Numbered from the stretch's first letter, positions 1 to 10,096 are shown. The stretch is DNA of 64,000 nt from Streptomyces sp. ISL-43 (GCF_018614195.1 NZ_JAGGOT010000013.1:388782-452781), one strand, 5' to 3'. The notes: generated by a model from the letters alone, not told the origin. Program-made: numbers and translations.

Positions 1-217
1 AGCGGTCGACAAGGTCGTCGGCTACCTCGCCCCGGTCCTCCTCGGCGCCGGCCCGAACGCGCTGGCCGACGCCGGCATCTCCACCCTCGCCGAAGCGCTC
101 CGGCTCGAGATCACCGAGACCGTCCGCATCGGCACGGACATCCGCGTCACCGCCGTACCCGCGGTCCGCGCCGTCCCCACCCTCCTGACCTCCCACACCG
201 CCCTCAAGGAGCACTGA
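1..217 (+). CDS. ribD: RibD, C-terminal end (partial)
   Basis: Only the last 71 codons are present, in the frame that begins at base 2. The segment reads VVGYLAPVLLGAGPNALAD and ends in TALKEH. This is the end of the RossmannFold reductase half of bifunctional diaminohydroxyphosphoribosylaminopyrimidine deaminase/5-amino-6-(5-phosphoribosylamino)uracil reductase, which catalyses the second and third steps of riboflavin synthesis. The stop TGA is immediately followed by the GTG of ribE, so the two are probably translationally coupled. The deaminase half and any upstream FMN riboswitch lie outside the window. The assignment rests on this fragment together with the ribE-ribM-ribBA-ribH context. 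Confidence 0.85.
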   Translation, partial: AVDKVVGYLAPVLLGAGPNALADAGISTLAEALRLEITETVRIGTDIRVTAVPAVRAVPTLLTSHTALKEH

Positions 218-841
218 GTGTTCACCGGAATCGTCGAAGAACTGGGCGAAGTCACCGCCGTCGAGGAACTCCCCGAGGCCTCCCGCTTCCGCCTGCGCGG
301 CCCCCTCGTCACCGAGGGCGCCAAGCACGGCGACTCGATCGCCGTCAACGGCGTCTGCCTGACCGTCGTGGAGACCGCCGACGGCGAGTTCACCGCCGAC
401 GTCATGCAGGAGACCCTGAACCGCTCCAGCCTCGGCGCCCTGACCGCGGGCTCCCGGGTCAACCTGGAGCGCCCGATGGCCCTGGGCGGACGCCTCGGCG
501 GCCACCTGGTCCAGGGCCACGTGGACGGCACCGGCGCGATCCTCTCCCGCACCCCCTCGGAGCACTGGGAGCTCGTCAAGGTCGCGCTTCCGGCGAACCT
601 CTCCCGCTACGTCGTGGAGAAGGGCTCCATCACCGTCGACGGCGTCAGCCTCACGGTGGTCGAGGCCGCGGCCGACTGGTTCACCATCAGCCTCATCCCC
701 ACCACCCTCGCGCTGACCACGCTGGGCATCAAGCAGCCCGGCGACCCGGTCAACCTCGAGGTCGACGTCCTCGCCAAGTACGTCGAGCGCCTGCTCGTCG
801 CCGGCACCGACCCGCTGCACACTCAGGAGACGGCCCAGTGA
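218..841 (+). CDS. ribE: Riboflavin synthase, alpha subunit
   Basis: This cytoplasmic enzyme (207 aa) converts two 6,7-dimethyl-8-ribityllumazine molecules into riboflavin plus 5-amino-6-ribitylaminouracil, the last step of the pathway. It opens with the family signature [10 protein letters not shown]. It has two tandem lumazine-binding repeats: residues 1 to about 97 ([10 protein letters not shown]) and about 98 to 195 ([20 protein letters not shown]). The length is normal for the family. The GTG start abuts the ribD stop, and the end overlaps the ribM start by 4 nt (GTGA), so translation is coupled through the operon. The symbol follows actinobacterial use; some genomes call this gene ribC. 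Confidence 0.97.
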   Translation: MFTGIVEELGEVTAVEELPEASRFRLRGPLVTEGAKHGDSIAVNGVCLTVVETADGEFTADVMQETLNRSSLGALTAGSRVNLERPMALGGRLGGHLVQGHVDGTGAILSRTPSEHWELVKVALPANLSRYVVEKGSITVDGVSLTVVEAAADWFTISLIPTTLALTTLGIKQPGDPVNLEVDVLAKYVERLLVAGTDPLHTQETAQ

Positions 842-1487
842 GCGCCCTGACCTGGCTCAACACCGAGGCCTTCGAGGTCTTCGACCAGAAGGTCATCTGG
901 TCCGACATGATCGGCAACCTGATGGGCCTGGGCGCCCTCGCCCTCGGCTGGCGCCGCTCCATATGGACCTGGCCCGCCCAGCTCCTGTCCGGGCTGATCC
1001 TCGTCGGCGCCTACGCCTCCGCCCATCTCGCCGGGGGCGTCGGCAAGCAGCTCCTCGTCATCGGCGTGGCCGCGTTCGGATGGCAGGCCTGGCAGAAGGG
1101 CAAGCGGAAGGCCCAGGACGGCTCCATCGCCGTACGCACCGCCACCTGGAAGGAACGCGGCATCCTGCTGGCCGGCGCGGCCGCCGGGACGCTGGCCGTC
1201 GGCGGCCTCTTCACGCTCTACCCGAGCCTGTCGTGGAGCCCGTGGGCCGACGCCTACATCTTCGTCGGCACCATCGTCGCGATGGTCGCCCAGGCCCGCG
1301 GCCTCGTCGAGTTCTGGTTCGCCTGGCTCCTCGTCGACCTGGTCGGCGTCCCCCTCGCCTTCAACAGCGGACTGGCCTTCTCCGGCCTCGTCTACGTCGT
1401 GTACTTCGCCCTCGTCCTCTGGGGCGCCTACGACTGGTACCAGCGCTCGCGCACCACCCCCGCCCCGGCCCTGGAAGGAGCAACGGC

Positions 1488-1491
<4 letters not shown>
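838..1491 (+). CDS. ribM: RibM/PnuC-family riboflavin transporter
   Basis: This is a 217-aa integral membrane protein of the PnuC family, with several hydrophobic helices between about residues 20 and 205. Conserved family patches include [17 protein letters not shown], the helix end W-x-x-W ([12 protein letters not shown]) and a C-terminal YDWYQR. PnuC proteins facilitate vitamin uptake. The version inside actinobacterial rib operons, RibM, is known to carry riboflavin and roseoflavin, so flavin uptake is inferred from position rather than from a visible ligand motif. It overlaps ribE by 4 nt and ribBA by 4 nt (ATGA), so it is a true operon member. Nicotinamide riboside would be the alternative substrate. 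Confidence 0.88.
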
Positions 1492-2792
<1,301 letters not shown>

Positions 2793-2856
2793 CCGGCAAC
2801 CCCCCAACACCTTCACCTTTCACCCACCAGACACGGAAACACCGAGGAGCAGAGCT

Positions 2857-3342
2857 GTGAGCGGCAAGGGCGCACCCGAACTGAGCGTGAAGAACTGCGG
2901 AGACCTGCGAGTCGCCGTGATCGCGGCCCAGTGGCACGAGAAGGTCATGGACGGCCTGGTGGACGGCGCCCTGCGGGCCCTGCACGAGCTGGGGATCGAC
3001 GAGCCCACCGTGCTCCGCGTCCCGGGCAGCTTCGAGCTCCCGGTCGTGGCGAAGGTACTGGCCGGTCGCGGTTACGATGCCATCGTCGCCCTCGGCGTGG
3101 TCATCCGCGGCGGCACCCCGCACTTCGACTACGTCTGCCAGGGCGTCACCCAGGGCCTGGTGCAGGTGTCGATCGACACCGGAGTCCCCGTCGGCTTCGG
3201 CGTACTGACCTGCGACGACGACGAGCAGGCACTGGACCGTGCCGGCCTCGAGGGGTCGAACGAGGACAAGGGGCACGAAGCGGTCACCGCCGCCGTCTCC
3301 ACCGCCATGACCCTGCGCACCGTCAGCGAGCCCTGGCGCTAG
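2857..3342 (+). CDS. ribH: 6,7-dimethyl-8-ribityllumazine synthase
   Basis: This 161-aa protein condenses 5-amino-6-ribitylaminouracil with dihydroxybutanone phosphate to form the lumazine that RibE dismutates. Members assemble into pentamers or 60-mer capsids. Visible signatures are [26 protein letters not shown] with the catalytic histidine, and GVLTCDD near the end. The start is GTG with GAGGAG about 9 nt upstream. It is the last rib gene. Thirty-five bases later hisE begins on the same strand with its own possible -10 box, so flavin and histidine genes are adjacent but need not share a transcript. Confidence 0.97.
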   Translation: MSGKGAPELSVKNCGDLRVAVIAAQWHEKVMDGLVDGALRALHELGIDEPTVLRVPGSFELPVVAKVLAGRGYDAIVALGVVIRGGTPHFDYVCQGVTQGLVQVSIDTGVPVGFGVLTCDDDEQALDRAGLEGSNEDKGHEAVTAAVSTAMTLRTVSEPWR

Positions 3343-3361
3343 GCGGCAGCCGCACACCCCG

Positions 3362-3367
3362 TATTCT
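3362..3367 (+). promoter_or_regulatory. Candidate -10 box for hisE
   Basis: TATTCT stands 10 nt before the hisE ATG, in the short gap after ribH. I see no good -35 hexamer, so an independent promoter for hisE-hisG is only a suggestion. Confidence 0.3.
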
Positions 3368-3377
3368 GAGGACCATC

Positions 3378-3659
3378 ATGGCCAACACACCCCCCAAGAG
3401 CTTCGAAGAGCTCTTCACCGAGCTCCAGCTCAAGGCCGCCAACGGCGACCCCAGCACCTCCCGTACCGCCGAGCTCGTCGCCAAGGGCGTCCATGCCATC
3501 GGCAAGAAGGTCGTCGAGGAGGCCGCCGAGGTCTGGATGGCCGCCGAGTACGAGGGCAAGGAAGCCGCCGCCGAAGAGATCTCCCAGCTGCTCTACCACG
3601 TCCAGGTGATGATGGTGGCGCGCGGGATCTCCCTCGACGACGTCTACGCGCACCTCTAG
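3378..3659 (+). CDS. hisE: Phosphoribosyl-ATP pyrophosphatase
   Basis: This 93-aa stand-alone HisE hydrolyses phosphoribosyl-ATP to phosphoribosyl-AMP, the second step of histidine synthesis. The all-alpha NTP-pyrophosphatase fold is recognisable from [19 protein letters not shown] followed by [14 protein letters not shown]; the acidic residues of these two helices bind magnesium. The length is typical of actinobacterial HisE, which is not fused to HisI. The ATG is preceded by TGAGGA. It pairs with hisG downstream, separated by a 105-nt spacer that contains a perfect stem-loop. Confidence 0.96.
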   Translation: MANTPPKSFEELFTELQLKAANGDPSTSRTAELVAKGVHAIGKKVVEEAAEVWMAAEYEGKEAAAEEISQLLYHVQVMMVARGISLDDVYAHL

Positions 3660-3679
3660 GCCGCGACAGTTCCGCGCGT

Positions 3680-3703
3680 GCCCCGGCGCAACGGCGCCGG
3701 GGC
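3680..3703 (+). terminator. Hairpin between hisE and hisG
   Basis: A 10-bp perfect stem (GCCCCGGCGC / GCGCCGGGGC) closes on the tetraloop AACG. There is no T-run. It could be a partial terminator or an mRNA-stabilising stem that sets the hisE:hisG ratio. Confidence 0.5.
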
Positions 3704-3764
3704 GTCCGCGCGCCCGTACCCGTACCAGCACACCCTTTCGCACCTACGCACCAAAGGAAGCCCC

Positions 3765-4613
3765 ATGCTGCGCATCGCCGTCCCCAACAAGGGTTCACTC
3801 TCCGGACCGGCGTCGGCGATGCTCCATGAGGCCGGCTACCGGATGCGCAAGGAGTCCAAGGAGCTCGTGGTCGTCGACCCCGAGAACGAGGTGGAGTTCT
3901 TCTACCTCCGCCCCAAGGACATCGCGATCTACGTGTCCTCCGGCAAGCTCGACATCGGCATCACCGGCCGCGACCTGCTGCTCGACTCCGGCGCCAGCGC
4001 CGAGGAGATCCTGCCGCTGAACTTCGGCCGCTCCACCTTCCGCTACGCCACCATCCCCGGCACCGCGAAGGGCCTCGAGGACTTCCACGGGATGACCATC
4101 GCGACCTCGTACGAGGGAATCGTCGCCAAGCACCTCGCCGAGAAGGGCATCGAGGCCTCCGTCGTCCACCTCGACGGCGCGGTCGAGACCGCCATCCAGC
4201 TCGGCGTCGCCCAGATCATCGCCGACGTCGTCGAGACCGGCACCAGCCTGCGCAACGCCGGCCTGGAGGTCATCGGCGAGCCGATCCTGACCTCCGAGGC
4301 CGTCGTCATCCGCGGCAACGGCACCGACCCCGATGACCCGCAGGCCCAGCAGTTCCTGCGCCGCCTCCAGGGCGTCCTGGTCGCCCGCAGCTACGTGATG
4401 ATGGACTACGACTGCCGCGCCGAGCACCTGGAGCGCGCGGTCGCCCTCACCCCGGGCCTGGAGTCGCCGACCGTCTCCCCGCTGCACAACGAGGGCTGGG
4501 TCGCCGTCCGCGCGATGGTCCCCGCCAAGGAGGCCCAGCGGATCATGGACGACCTGTACGAGCTCGGCGCGCGCGCGATCCTCACCACCTCGATCCACGC
4601 CTGCCGCCTCTGA
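3765..4613 (+). CDS. hisG: ATP phosphoribosyltransferase, long form
   Basis: This enzyme (282 aa) catalyses the first, committed step of histidine synthesis, joining ATP and PRPP to give phosphoribosyl-ATP. The catalytic part includes LRIAVPNKGSLSGPA, DIGITGRDLL and the PRPP loop EVIGEPILTSEAV preceded by DVVETGTSLRNAGL. The C-terminal roughly 75 residues match the regulatory ACT-like domain of the long, histidine-inhibited HisG class, so no HisZ partner is needed. The ATG follows AAAGGAAG. An upstream in-frame extension was rejected because it would run through the hairpin spacer. Confidence 0.97.
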   Translation: MLRIAVPNKGSLSGPASAMLHEAGYRMRKESKELVVVDPENEVEFFYLRPKDIAIYVSSGKLDIGITGRDLLLDSGASAEEILPLNFGRSTFRYATIPGTAKGLEDFHGMTIATSYEGIVAKHLAEKGIEASVVHLDGAVETAIQLGVAQIIADVVETGTSLRNAGLEVIGEPILTSEAVVIRGNGTDPDDPQAQQFLRRLQGVLVARSYVMMDYDCRAEHLERAVALTPGLESPTVSPLHNEGWVAVRAMVPAKEAQRIMDDLYELGARAILTTSIHACRL

Positions 4614-4618
4614 CACGT

Positions 4619-4641
4619 GCGCCGGTCCTCCGGGCCGGCGC
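4619..4641 (+). terminator. Hairpin after hisG
   Basis: GCGCCGG and CCGGCGC form a 7-bp stem with a 9-nt loop, just after the hisG stop. It is plausibly a weak terminator before the PH-domain gene. Confidence 0.4.
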
Positions 4642-4705
4642 CCGATCCGCCGGCACCCCGATCCATCACGCCGCCACCCGCCGCCACCCGAAGGCACTGA
4701 CGAAC

Positions 4706-5170
4706 ATGGCCGACGCCACCGCCCAGCCCGCACTGCCCGCCCTGCCGGTCACCTTCCGGCCGACCCGCACCCGGGCCGTCCTGCTGGGCGTCGGCGCCGC
4801 CATGTTCGCCACCATCACGGTGATCGCCCTGATCCTCGACACCCTGCACCCCGGTGAGCGGATCGCCTTCGTCTTCACCGCGGCCCTGCTGTCCTCGGTC
4901 CTCGTCCTGCTCAGCCGCCCCAAGGTGGTCGCCGACCGGGACGGGGTCACCGTCGTCAACCTCACCAACACCCGCCGCCTGGAGTGGGCGCAGATCCTGC
5001 GCGTCAACCTCCGCCCCGGCGACGCGTGGGTCTTCCTCGACCTGAGCGACGGCACCAGCCTGCCCGCCCTCGGCATCCAGCCCGGCGTCGCCAAGGCACA
5101 GGCGATCGCCGACGCCCGCGCCCTGCGCGCCCTCGCCGAGGCCCACGGCACCGGCTCAAAGAACGACTGA
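4706..5170 (+). CDS. Small membrane protein with bacterial PH domain
   Basis: This 154-aa protein has two transmembrane helices (about 24-43 and 51-69) and a cytosolic domain from about residue 73 (PKVVADRDGVTVVNLTNTRRLEW through VFLDLSDGTSLPALGIQ). That beta-rich pattern, with the W of the first strand pair, matches the bacterial PH_6-type domain. Proteins of this kind are commonly found directly downstream of hisG in Streptomyces. The molecular role is unknown, and nothing in the sequence ties it to histidine synthesis. The ATG is 92 nt after the hisG stop. Confidence is high for the fold and low for function. Confidence 0.8.
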   Translation: MADATAQPALPALPVTFRPTRTRAVLLGVGAAMFATITVIALILDTLHPGERIAFVFTAALLSSVLVLLSRPKVVADRDGVTVVNLTNTRRLEWAQILRVNLRPGDAWVFLDLSDGTSLPALGIQPGVAKAQAIADARALRALAEAHGTGSKND

Positions 5171-5226
5171 GCCCGGCAGGCCTCGTCGCTGCGTCCCATT
5201 GCGGCGGCGATCTCAATGACTACCCT

Positions 5227-5258
5227 GGTGTGGGGGCGCGACGGTGCGCCCTCCCACC
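5227..5258. terminator. Strong hairpin between PH gene and CNNM pair
   Basis: A 13-bp stem with one mismatch (GGTGTGGGGGCGC against GCGCCCTCCCACC) closes on a 6-nt loop. It lies 57 nt after the PH gene and 112 nt before the next start. Termination of the his unit is the likeliest role. A structured leader for the CNNM genes cannot be excluded. Confidence 0.45.
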
Positions 5259-5369
5259 GGCCCCGGACCCCGCGGCCCGTGGGCACCTGCAACTTGAGGA
5301 GTGACTCCCTCCAGCAATGGACGGATCGTCCGGTAGTACCCGCGCCGCCCTCCCCATGGAGCCGGCGGC

Positions 5370-6746
5370 ATGACCATCCCGCTACTCCTGCTCACGGCGG
5401 CATTCGCCCTGATCCTCGCCAACGGTTTCTTCGTGGCGGCCGAATTCGGCCTCGTCACGGTGGAGAGACCCGAGGCCGAACGCGCCGCCGCCGAAGGTGA
5501 CCGCCGTGCCCGCACGGTCGTCAAAGCCCTGCGGGAGCTGTCCTTCCAGCTCTCCGGCACCCAACTCGGCATCACCATCACCTCCCTCGTGGTCGGCATG
5601 CTCGCCGAGCCCGCCCTCGCCGCCCTGCTGGCCGGGCCGCTCGCCGCGACCGGCCTTCCCGGGGGCGCCGTCCCCGGCGTGGCCGTCGTCATCGGCATGC
5701 TGCTCGCCTCCGCCGTCCAGATGGTCGTCGGCGAGCTCGTCCCGAAGAACTGGGCGGTCTCCCGGCCGCTCCAGGTGGCCCGCTTCGTCGCCGGCCCGCA
5801 GCACGCCTTCTCCAGCGCCTTCCGGCCGGTCATCGCGGCCCTCAACGCCGTCGCCAACCGGCTCGTCCGGGCGCTGGGCGTCGAGCCCACCGAGGAGATG
5901 GCCTCCGCCCGTACGCCGGGCGAACTGGTCTCCCTGGTCCGCCACTCGGCCCAGGCCGGCGCCCTCGAACAGGACACCGCCGACCTCTTCGTGCGCACCC
6001 TCTCGCTGGGTGAGCTCACGGCCCAGCTGGTCATGACCCCCCGGGTCAAGGTCAGCGCCCTCCAGCACACGGCCACCGCCGCCGACGTGCTCAACCTGAC
6101 GCGCGCCACCGGCCTGTCCCGCTTCCCGGTCTACCGCGAGCGCATCGACGAGATCACCGGGGTCGTCCACCTCAAGGACGCCCTCGCCGTGCCCGAGGCC
6201 GAGCGCGCCCGCACCAGCGTCAGCCGGATCTGCGTAGCCCCGCTGCTGGTGCCCGGCTCCCTGCCGGTGCAGCCGCTGCTGGAACGGCTGCGCAGCGAAC
6301 AGCCCATGGCCGTGGTCGTCGACGAGTACGGCGGCACCGCCGGCGTCGTCACGCTGGAGGACATCGTGGAGGAACTCGTCGGCGAGGTCCGCGACGAGCA
6401 CGACCTCGCGGAGGACCAGAGGCCCGAACTGGCCGCCGTACCCGCCGAGGACGGCCGCCCCTCCTGGGAGGCCGACGGCAGCTGCCGCGTGCAGACCCTG
6501 CGCCGGATAGGCCTGGAGGTCCCCGAAGGCCCGTACGAGACCGTCGCCGGCCTCGTCGCCGACCTGCTCGGCCGCATCCCCGCCCCCGGGGACCGCGCCG
6601 AACTCCCCGGCTGGAAGCTCTCCGTCCGCCAGGTCGGCCGCTACCGCGCCGAACGGGTCCGGCTCGTACGCACCGCCCCGCTGGGCTCCGGCGCGCTGGG
6701 ACACGTACCCGCCCCCGCCGAGCTGGAAGCGGTGGGTGGCCGGTGA
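5370..6746 (+). CDS. CNNM/CorC-family membrane protein (hemolysin C-like)
   Basis: This 458-aa protein has an N-terminal DUF21/CNNM membrane domain (about 1-190, with LANGFFVAAEFGLV and GELVPKNWA), a CBS-domain pair (about 210-340) and a C-terminal CorC_HlyC domain (about 350-440). The family is linked to magnesium, cobalt or sodium extrusion; 'hemolysin' is a historical label. The ATG follows GAGCCGGCGG. The last 4 nt (GTGA) overlap the start of a second paralogue, implying coupled synthesis and possibly a heteromeric transporter. The direction and ion cannot be read from the sequence. Confidence 0.92.
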   Translation: MTIPLLLLTAAFALILANGFFVAAEFGLVTVERPEAERAAAEGDRRARTVVKALRELSFQLSGTQLGITITSLVVGMLAEPALAALLAGPLAATGLPGGAVPGVAVVIGMLLASAVQMVVGELVPKNWAVSRPLQVARFVAGPQHAFSSAFRPVIAALNAVANRLVRALGVEPTEEMASARTPGELVSLVRHSAQAGALEQDTADLFVRTLSLGELTAQLVMTPRVKVSALQHTATAADVLNLTRATGLSRFPVYRERIDEITGVVHLKDALAVPEAERARTSVSRICVAPLLVPGSLPVQPLLERLRSEQPMAVVVDEYGGTAGVVTLEDIVEELVGEVRDEHDLAEDQRPELAAVPAEDGRPSWEADGSCRVQTLRRIGLEVPEGPYETVAGLVADLLGRIPAPGDRAELPGWKLSVRQVGRYRAERVRLVRTAPLGSGALGHVPAPAELEAVGGR

Positions 6747-7837
6747 ACGCGCTCCAGCTCCTCTTCGCCCTGCTCCTCGTCCTGGCCAACGGCTTCTTCG
6801 TCGGCGCCGAGTTCGCGCTCGTCTCCGTCCGCCGCAGCCAGATCGAGCCCCTGGCCGCCGGCTCCAAGCGGGCCCGCCAGGTGCTCCACGGCCTGGAGAA
6901 CCTGCCGCGCATGATGGCCGCCGCACAGTTCGGCATCACCATGTGCTCGCTCACCCTCGGCGCGGTCGCCGAACCGACCGTGGCCCGGCTGCTGGAGCCC
7001 GTCTTCCACGCCGCCCACGTGCCCGAAGGCCTGATCCACCCCCTCGGTTACGCGCTCGCGCTCGCCGCCGTGGTCTTCCTGCACCTGGTCATCGGCGAGA
7101 TGGTCCCCAAGAACCTCGCCATGGCCGCGCCCGAGAAGACCGCCCTGTGGTTCAGCCCCGGCCTGGTCGCCTTCGCCCGCCTGTGCGGGCCGGTCACCAC
7201 CGCCCTCGGCGCCTGCGCCACGCTGGTCCTGCGGCTCTTCAAGGTCGAGCCCAAGGACGAGGTCGAGGCCGTCTACACCTCCGCCCAGCTCGGCCGCCTG
7301 CTCAAGGACTCCCGGCAGGCCGGGCTCCTGGAACCGGTCGAGCAGGAGCGCCTGGAGGACGCGCTGGAACTGGGCAGCCGCCCCGTCACCGACGTCCTCC
7401 TCGCCCCGGACCGGCTCGTCACCGTCGGCCCCGCCGTCACCCCGCGCCAGATCGAGCAGCTGACGGTCCGCACCGGGTACTCCCGCTTCCCCGTCCGCGC
7501 GGAGAGCGGCGCCTTCATGGGCTACCTGCACGTGAAGGACGTACTGGACCTGGAGGACCGGGAACGGGCCGTGCCCCAGCGGGTCTGGCGGCGGATGACC
7601 ACCGTCTGCTCCACCCTCCCGCTCGACGACGCCCTCAGCGTCATGCGCCGGGACGCCACCCACCTCGCCCAGGTCGCCGACCCGGCCGGCCGGGTGCTCG
7701 GCCTGGTCGCCATGGAGGACGTACTGGAAACCCTGGTCGGAGAGGTACGCGACCCCGCGCACCGCACGGCTCCGCCCGCCCGGCGGGCGGCTGCCACCGT
7801 CCCCGCCCCCGTCTCGCAGGACGTCCTGGCGAGCTGA
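6743..7837 (+). CDS. CNNM-family membrane protein lacking the CorC domain
   Basis: This 364-aa paralogue of the upstream gene has the same DUF21 opening (LANGFFVGAEFALVSVRRSQ), the conserved GEMVPKNLA in the membrane part, and a CBS pair (about 210-335) with MGYLHVKDVLDLED and LGLVAMEDVLETLVGEVRD. It stops soon after the CBS pair, so the C-terminal CorC_HlyC domain of its neighbour is missing. The GTG start lies inside the stop of the first gene. Streptomyces often carry this long-short pair, which suggests the two form one complex. Confidence 0.92.
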   Translation: MNALQLLFALLLVLANGFFVGAEFALVSVRRSQIEPLAAGSKRARQVLHGLENLPRMMAAAQFGITMCSLTLGAVAEPTVARLLEPVFHAAHVPEGLIHPLGYALALAAVVFLHLVIGEMVPKNLAMAAPEKTALWFSPGLVAFARLCGPVTTALGACATLVLRLFKVEPKDEVEAVYTSAQLGRLLKDSRQAGLLEPVEQERLEDALELGSRPVTDVLLAPDRLVTVGPAVTPRQIEQLTVRTGYSRFPVRAESGAFMGYLHVKDVLDLEDRERAVPQRVWRRMTTVCSTLPLDDALSVMRRDATHLAQVADPAGRVLGLVAMEDVLETLVGEVRDPAHRTAPPARRAAATVPAPVSQDVLAS

Positions 7838-7844
7838 CCCCGCC

Positions 7845-7887
7845 CGGCCGGAGCCCCCGCTTCCTACAGAGGCGGGGGCTCCGGCCG
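7845..7887. terminator. Bidirectional terminator
   Basis: A 16-bp perfect stem (7845-7860 with 7872-7887) lies between the convergent CNNM and AAA genes. Its loop contains the TAG stop codon of the minus-strand AAA gene, so the hairpin overlaps the end of that coding region. Confidence 0.8.
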
Positions 7888-9816
7888 TTCCTGGGGACCC
7901 CGGCCCGAAAGGACCTCCCCGTAGGCCTGCATCAGGTCCGCCAGCCGCAGCGTGGACAGATCGTCCCGGGACGGCTCGCCCGCGAAGCCGGCCAGCCGCA
8001 GGTCGCGGTAGGCGCAGCTCTTCTCGTACAGGGTGCGCAGGAACCGGCCGTTGCCGAGCTCGTCGATCCAGCCCTGCTCCACCACGTGGCCGCTGATGCT
8101 CCGCAGCTCCTCCTGTGCCTCCTCGTCCCACCGGTCGCCGTTGGAGTCCGCCAGCACCCCGCCGATCGAGGACAGCTCCAGCGGCCGGTAGCTCGGGAAG
8201 TCCACCCGCGTGGTGAACCGCGAGGACAGTCCCGGATTGGTCGCCAGCAGCCGGTCCATCCCCGCCGGATAGCCCGCCAGGATCACCACCAGGTGGTCGC
8301 GGTTGTCCTCCGCCCGCTTCAGCAGCACCTGCAGGGCCTCGTCGCCGTACGCGTCGCCCTTGCTGTACCCGGAGTTGGAGAGGCTGTACGCCTCGTCCAC
8401 GAACAGGACCCCGCCGATCGCCGAGTCGATCAGCTCGTTGGCCTTCACGGCCGTCTGTCCGAGGAACTCGCCGACCAGGTCCGCGCGCCCCGCCTCCACC
8501 AGGTGGTCGCCGCCGAGCAGGCCCAGCGCGTAGAACACCCGGCCGAGGATCCGCGCCACCGTCGTCTTGCCCGTGCCCGACGGCCCCGAGAACACGAAGT
8601 GGCGCTTCGGCGGCTGCACCGGCAAACCCTGGACCGCCCGCAGCCGGGCCATGTGCAGCTGTGCGGAGAGTGCCTTCACCTGCCGCTTGACCGGCTCCAG
8701 GCCCACCATCCGCTCCAGCTCCGCGAGCGCCTCGGCCAGCGCCGCCGGATCCGCGGGCCCGGCCGGCAGCCCGACGGGCCCCGGCTGCGCGGGCAGCGTC
8801 ACCTTGTGCCGTACGCCGGCCGGCCGGCCCGCGCCGGGTCCCGGCGGCGGCGCGCCCGGGCCGTGCCGCGGCTCCGGCGGCTCGGCCGCCGTCAGCGGGT
8901 CCGGCTCCGCCTGCCCGTCCGCCGCGATGTCCTGGACCGGGCCGCCGCCCAGCGCCACCGCCGCGAAGTCCCCGCCCGAGGGGGGCAGGCCGTGCCCGCC
9001 CGGGCCCTCGTAGCCCAGGCCGCCCGCGTACCCGGCCAGCCCGTCGGCGTCCTCGCTGTCCTCGATCGCCGTCAGCCGGGCCGCCGTGTCCATGAACGCC
9101 GGGTCCACCCGGTGCACCGCCCGGTACAGCGGCAGCGCCGCCGCGCTGCGCCCGGTCCCCTCGTGCGCCCGCGCCAGCCAGTACCGCAGCTCCTTGCGCT
9201 GTGGCTGCTCGCTGCGGCAGCGCATCAGCGAGGCCGACAGCAGCGGCTCCGCCTGCCCGTACATCTCCAGCCGGACCCGGGCCATCCCGCCGAACAGGCC
9301 CGCCTCGATGCCCAGCAGCGGATCGTCCACCAGGGACTCGGTGTGCCGGACCAACTGCTCCCAGTCCTTGACCAGATAGGCCCGGCAGGCGTGCAGGAAG
9401 CGCACCTGCTGATCGGTGTCCACGGGCGGCAGGGCGGCGAGCGCCTGGTCCAGCTCGGGCACGTGGCGGCCGTCCAGCCAGTGCGAGGCGTGCGCCAGCA
9501 GCAGGTCGCGCCGGCTCTCCAGTACCGGCTGCACCCACCAGCCCAGCCAGTACCAGGAGTTGAGGGTCCGCCGGTGGCGGGCCCGCTGTTCCCCGAAGCG
9601 GTCCCGGTGTGCGTACATCCGCAATAAGGCGTTGGTGGTGTCGACCCGGAGCGCGTGCAGGCCCAGCCAGGCGTCGGCCATCGCCGGATCCAGTCGTACC
9701 GCCGTCCGGAACTCCTCCTCGGCCTGCGGGTATGCGCCCATCGTGCAGGCGTCGACGCCCCGCAGCCAGGCGAGTTCGGCCGGGGCGTGTGCGCTGCCCA
9801 CCGCGGCGAAATCCAT
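7864..9816 (-). CDS. TPR plus CbxX/CfqX (EccA-like) AAA+ ATPase
   Basis: This is a 650-aa protein. The N-terminal half (about 1-290) is a series of TPR-like helical pairs (for example PQAEEEFRTAVRLDPAMADAW). It is followed by a Pro/Gly-rich linker and a C-terminal AAA+ domain with Walker A GPSGTGKTT near 410 and Walker B GGVLFVDEAYSLS. This arrangement is that of EccA, the cytosolic ATPase of type VII secretion, and of CbxX/RuBisCO-activase-like proteins. No esx genes are nearby, so a T7SS link is not shown here. I chose the ATG at 9816 because GGGGGA precedes it. The 388-nt upstream gap contains a strong dyad and a hairpin and no gene I can support. Confidence 0.88.
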   Translation of the reverse strand: MDFAAVGSAHAPAELAWLRGVDACTMGAYPQAEEEFRTAVRLDPAMADAWLGLHALRVDTTNALLRMYAHRDRFGEQRARHRRTLNSWYWLGWWVQPVLESRRDLLLAHASHWLDGRHVPELDQALAALPPVDTDQQVRFLHACRAYLVKDWEQLVRHTESLVDDPLLGIEAGLFGGMARVRLEMYGQAEPLLSASLMRCRSEQPQRKELRYWLARAHEGTGRSAAALPLYRAVHRVDPAFMDTAARLTAIEDSEDADGLAGYAGGLGYEGPGGHGLPPSGGDFAAVALGGGPVQDIAADGQAEPDPLTAAEPPEPRHGPGAPPPGPGAGRPAGVRHKVTLPAQPGPVGLPAGPADPAALAEALAELERMVGLEPVKRQVKALSAQLHMARLRAVQGLPVQPPKRHFVFSGPSGTGKTTVARILGRVFYALGLLGGDHLVEAGRADLVGEFLGQTAVKANELIDSAIGGVLFVDEAYSLSNSGYSKGDAYGDEALQVLLKRAEDNRDHLVVILAGYPAGMDRLLATNPGLSSRFTTRVDFPSYRPLELSSIGGVLADSNGDRWDEEAQEELRSISGHVVEQGWIDELGNGRFLRTLYEKSCAYRDLRLAGFAGEPSRDDLSTLRLADLMQAYGEVLSGRGPQERPEPPPL

Positions 9817-9920
9817 CACGTCCCCCACAAGCCTGCCCCCGTGGTGCGTGACAACCCCCGTGTCGCGCACGCGAGTTGTCCCAGCGCTGATGAAATCAGG
9901 GGTGCATCGTACCTGCGGTT

Positions 9921-9942
9921 ACGCACCTTACGTAGGGTGCGT
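9921..9942. promoter_or_regulatory. 22-bp near-perfect dyad upstream of the AAA gene
   Basis: ACGCACC and GGTGCGT are arranged around a TACGTA core, giving full two-fold symmetry except for one T/G position. It sits about 105 bp upstream of the AAA ATPase start. The size and symmetry suggest a repressor operator. The regulator is unknown. Confidence 0.45.
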
Positions 9943-10066
9943 CGAAGACGGGTCGGGTGTGCGCCCACGGCATGCATGGTGACACAGGGTGAGGGTCCGG
10001 CGCGCATCCGCTCCGTGTGATGGCGCCGCAAGGGGTGGTCGCGGGGCGGCGCGGGGGCAGAACGAA

Positions 10067-10096
10067 GCCCCCGATCGCGGGGGAACAATCGGGGGC
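10067..10096. terminator. Hairpin in the AAA / uridine-kinase-like gap
   Basis: A 9-bp perfect stem (GCCCCCGAT / ATCGGGGGC) with a 12-nt loop lies about 110 nt downstream of the minus-strand kinase-like gene. It is a likely terminator for that gene. Confidence 0.5.

Noticed and set aside
5171..5369. Metal riboswitch before the CNNM genes
   Set aside because: Only one strong hairpin is seen, with no match I can recognise to M-box or yybP-ykoY cores.
6641..9538. Very long ORFs on the opposite strand of the CNNM and AAA genes
   Set aside because: They are Arg/Gly/Pro-rich shadows caused by high GC and match no family.
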